NCBI GenBank assembly: GCA_031283395.1
Contig: JAITBV010000219.1
Location: 1-6,627, forward strand
From: Candidatus Adiutrix sp.
GTDB taxonomy: Bacteria > Desulfobacterota > Desulfarculia > Adiutricales > Adiutricaceae
DNA: 6,627 bases
Reading direction: 5' to 3'
A program made the position numbers and the translations under genes. Below the pieces are notes generated by a model. It was not told the origin of the DNA and searched no databases. It was given only the letters and a program-made list of their open reading frames with translations. Below, one piece after another: positions 4,832 through 6,627 of the stretch (its first letter is position 1; each line of letters opens with the position of its first letter).

Positions 4832-6627
4832 ACCTGGCTTCCGCCTCTCACGCCAAATCCGGAAAGATGGGTCCGGAGCCGGTCCGTCAGGGCCGGGCAG
4901 GGGCGAAGGCCGGCCTCGAGGCGATAGACGGCCACCCCCTCGGGTCCGGACAGATGAAGATAGACCCTGGCCGGGCCCGGATAATCCCGGGCCGCCTCTT
5001 TCAGGAGAGACAGGGTCTCCGGGCCGAGCCCGCTCCGGGGCAGTCTTAAGGTCAGGCTTTCGGTTCTCTTTTCCAGGGCCTCGGCCAGGCTCATGATCTC
5101 CCGGGCGATGATTTTGATGTTGACCTGGCCGCCCTGGCCTTCCTTGTGGCCCCCGCCGGCTTCCCGCGCCTCTTCTTTTTCCATCGTCCCGGCCACCACG
5201 GCCACTTCATCCTTTTTCAGCCAGTCCGCGTTTTTGTCCCAGACCTTGCCGAGCACCAGGACCTCCAACGAGCCGGTCTGGTCTTCCAGGGTCAGTTGGC
5301 CGTAATCCTGGCCGCTCTTCTTGCTCCTTTTTTTCTGCAGCGCCGCTACCATGCCGCCCAGGCGGACCTCCGTCCGGTCCCCCTTGTTCCTGACTTTTTC
5401 GACGGGAACTATGCCCATTAAACTGAGTTCCGCCTCATAGCGGTCCAGGGGGTGGCCGGTTATGAAAAAGCCCAGGGCCTCCTTTTCAAAGGCCAGCCGC
5501 TTGTTTTCCGGCCAGGGTTCGGCCTGGGGCCAGCGAAGGTCCGCCGGCTCCGCGGCCTTCGAATCGGGGGCGGTGGCGTCCAGGATATCGAACATGCTCG
5601 TCTGTCCATGGAGCCGGTCACGCTGAAGCCGGGCTCCGGCGGCCAGGGCCTCGTCCGCGGCCAGGCACAGGCCGGCCCGGTGGGTCCCGCCGGAGCGGTC
5701 AAAGGCTCCGCATTTTATCAGGGTCTCCAGCACCCGGTGGTTGACCTTTTGGGTGCCGACCCGTTCGCAGAAATCATAGAGGCTGGTGAAGGGCCCCGCC
5801 TTTTCGCGGGCCTCTATGATGGAGTCTATGGCCGCCTCCCCCAGGCCCTTGACCGCCCCCAGGCCGAAACGCACCGCCCCGTCGGCCACCGTGAACCGGG
5901 AGCCTGATTCATTGACATCCGGAGGCAGGATGTGGATCCCGGCGGCCCGGCACTCGCTTATCAGGCGGTTGACCTTGTCCTGGTTGGACTGTTCCGAGGT
6001 CAGGAGGGCGGCCATGAATTCCAGGGGGTGGTTGGCCTTGAGATAAGCGGTCTGGTAGGTCAGGACGGCATAGGCGGCGCTATGGGACTTGTTGAAGCCG
6101 TAACCGGCGAACTTGTCTATGAGATTGAAAATGTGTTCGGCCTTTTTTTCCTTTATTCCGTTGGCCTGGGCTCCGGCCATGAAGCGGGCCTTTTGCTTGG
6201 CGAATTCCTTGGGGTCCTTTTTGCCCATGGCCCGGCGCAGAAGGTCGGCCTCGCCCAGGCTGAAATTGGCCAGGACCTGGCTTAAGCGGATGACCTGTTC
6301 CTGGTAGAGTATGACCCCTCCGGTCTCTTTCAGGATGGGTTCCAGTTGGGGTAGGTCATAGACGGCCGGTTTAAGGCCGCGGCGGACCTCAATGAACTGG
6401 TCGGCCAGGCCGCTTTGGAGAGGCCCCGGCCTATAGAGGGCCACCAGGGCCATCAGGTCTTCCAGGCAGTTGGGCTTGAGTTTGACCAGGTATTCGCGGA
6501 TGCCGGAACTTTCCAGTTGAAAGACGCCGCTGGAATCGCCCCGGGCCAGAAGGGCGTAGGTTTGGCCGTCATTAAAGTCCTGGCTCTTGAAATCCACCTC
6601 CACCCCTTTTTTCTTCAGAAGTTTCAG
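4801..6627 (-). CDS. dnaE: DNA polymerase III alpha subunit, C-terminal 608 residues (5' end outside window)
   Basis: This is the replicative polymerase subunit. The reading frame stays open to the right edge, so about half of a protein of usual length near 1150 residues is missing, including the PHP domain and the palm with its catalytic aspartates. Numbering from the edge, the part present begins just after the palm. GVFQLESSG (34-42) and ALVALYRPGPLQSG (60-73) follow. The fingers region contains GVILYQEQVIRLSQ, LLRRAMGKK and KFAGYGFNKSHSAAYAVL (172-189). The helix-hairpin-helix region has GLGAVKGLGEAAIDSIIEAR. A beta-clamp-binding motif QTSMF (342-346, DNA 5590-5604) sits exactly where E. 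coli has QADMF. The OB fold (about 420-510) has VRLGGMVAALQKKRSKKSG and an added Glu/Gly-rich loop. The final 16 or so residues extend past the E. coli end and overlap the lipoprotein gene. No frameshift is seen. Confidence 0.98.
   Translation of the reverse strand: MKLLKKKGVEVDFKSQDFNDGQTYALLARGDSSGVFQLESSGIREYLVKLKPNCLEDLMALVALYRPGPLQSGLADQFIEVRRGLKPAVYDLPQLEPILKETGGVILYQEQVIRLSQVLANFSLGEADLLRRAMGKKDPKEFAKQKARFMAGAQANGIKEKKAEHIFNLIDKFAGYGFNKSHSAAYAVLTYQTAYLKANHPLEFMAALLTSEQSNQDKVNRLISECRAAGIHILPPDVNESGSRFTVADGAVRFGLGAVKGLGEAAIDSIIEAREKAGPFTSLYDFCERVGTQKVNHRVLETLIKCGAFDRSGGTHRAGLCLAADEALAAGARLQRDRLHGQTSMFDILDATAPDSKAAEPADLRWPQAEPWPENKRLAFEKEALGFFITGHPLDRYEAELSLMGIVPVEKVRNKGDRTEVRLGGMVAALQKKRSKKSGQDYGQLTLEDQTGSLEVLVLGKVWDKNADWLKKDEVAVVAGTMEKEEAREAGGGHKEGQGGQVNIKIIAREIMSLAEALEKRTESLTLRLPRSGLGPETLSLLKEAARDYPGPARVYLHLSGPEGVAVYRLEAGLRPCPALTDRLRTHLSGFGVRGGSQVQGSLSRSLV

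Noticed and set aside
4858..4877. Two TCCGGA copies as a terminator between the lipoprotein and dnaE genes
   Set aside because: Each copy is itself palindromic, there is no T-tract on either strand, and the site is within dnaE coding sequence.
5452..5907. 151-codon + strand frame inside dnaE
   Set aside because: Antisense shadow of a strongly conserved DnaE region; no ribosome site or recognisable domain.

Overview
The window is a chromosomal stretch from a GC-rich, Gram-negative bacterium. It holds the 3' part of a class A RNase P RNA, a fused ispDF gene, a LysM lipoprotein and a standard proteobacterial-type DnaE. The combination of an IspDF fusion, a DUF2156 protein and high GC (47 of 60 bases G/C at 1981-2040) suggests Desulfobacterota (former Deltaproteobacteria) or a neighbouring lineage. 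This is an impression from family resemblance, not a proof.

Layout. Positions 1-235: 3' part of rnpB, entering from the left edge, followed by a hairpin that may terminate it. Positions 328-1018: two small, comparatively AT-rich genes on the + strand, each encoding a cysteine-rich protein of unknown function. The first is a zinc ribbon split by a long helical insert. The second is an HNH-like 'AHV...YI.P.C..C' protein. Positions 1048-1137: a 29-codon reading frame with a near-perfect Shine-Dalgarno sequence. It runs over the start of ispDF (1118-2293), which has no ribosome site of its own and starts directly after a perfect 12-bp palindrome. Positions 2290-3096, minus strand: a PhzF-fold protein whose stop codon interlocks with that of ispDF in a single TTAA. 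Positions 3097-3294: the divergent intergenic region, with a candidate extended -10 promoter. Positions 3295-4831, + strand: a DUF2156 (LPG-synthase C-terminal-like) protein followed by a lipoprotein with a coiled coil and a LysM domain, probably co-transcribed. Positions 4801-6627, minus strand: the C-terminal half of dnaE, entering from the right edge and overlapping the lipoprotein gene tail to tail by 31 bases.

Most of the window is housekeeping: tRNA maturation, isoprenoid precursor synthesis and chromosome replication. Three points deserve attention: the leader frame/palindrome arrangement at the ispDF start, the PhzF homologue that has lost its catalytic residues, and the two small Cys-rich proteins between rnpB and ispDF. 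No CRISPR array, transposase, prophage gene or tRNA was seen. I found no convincing new multi-gene defence or biosynthetic system.
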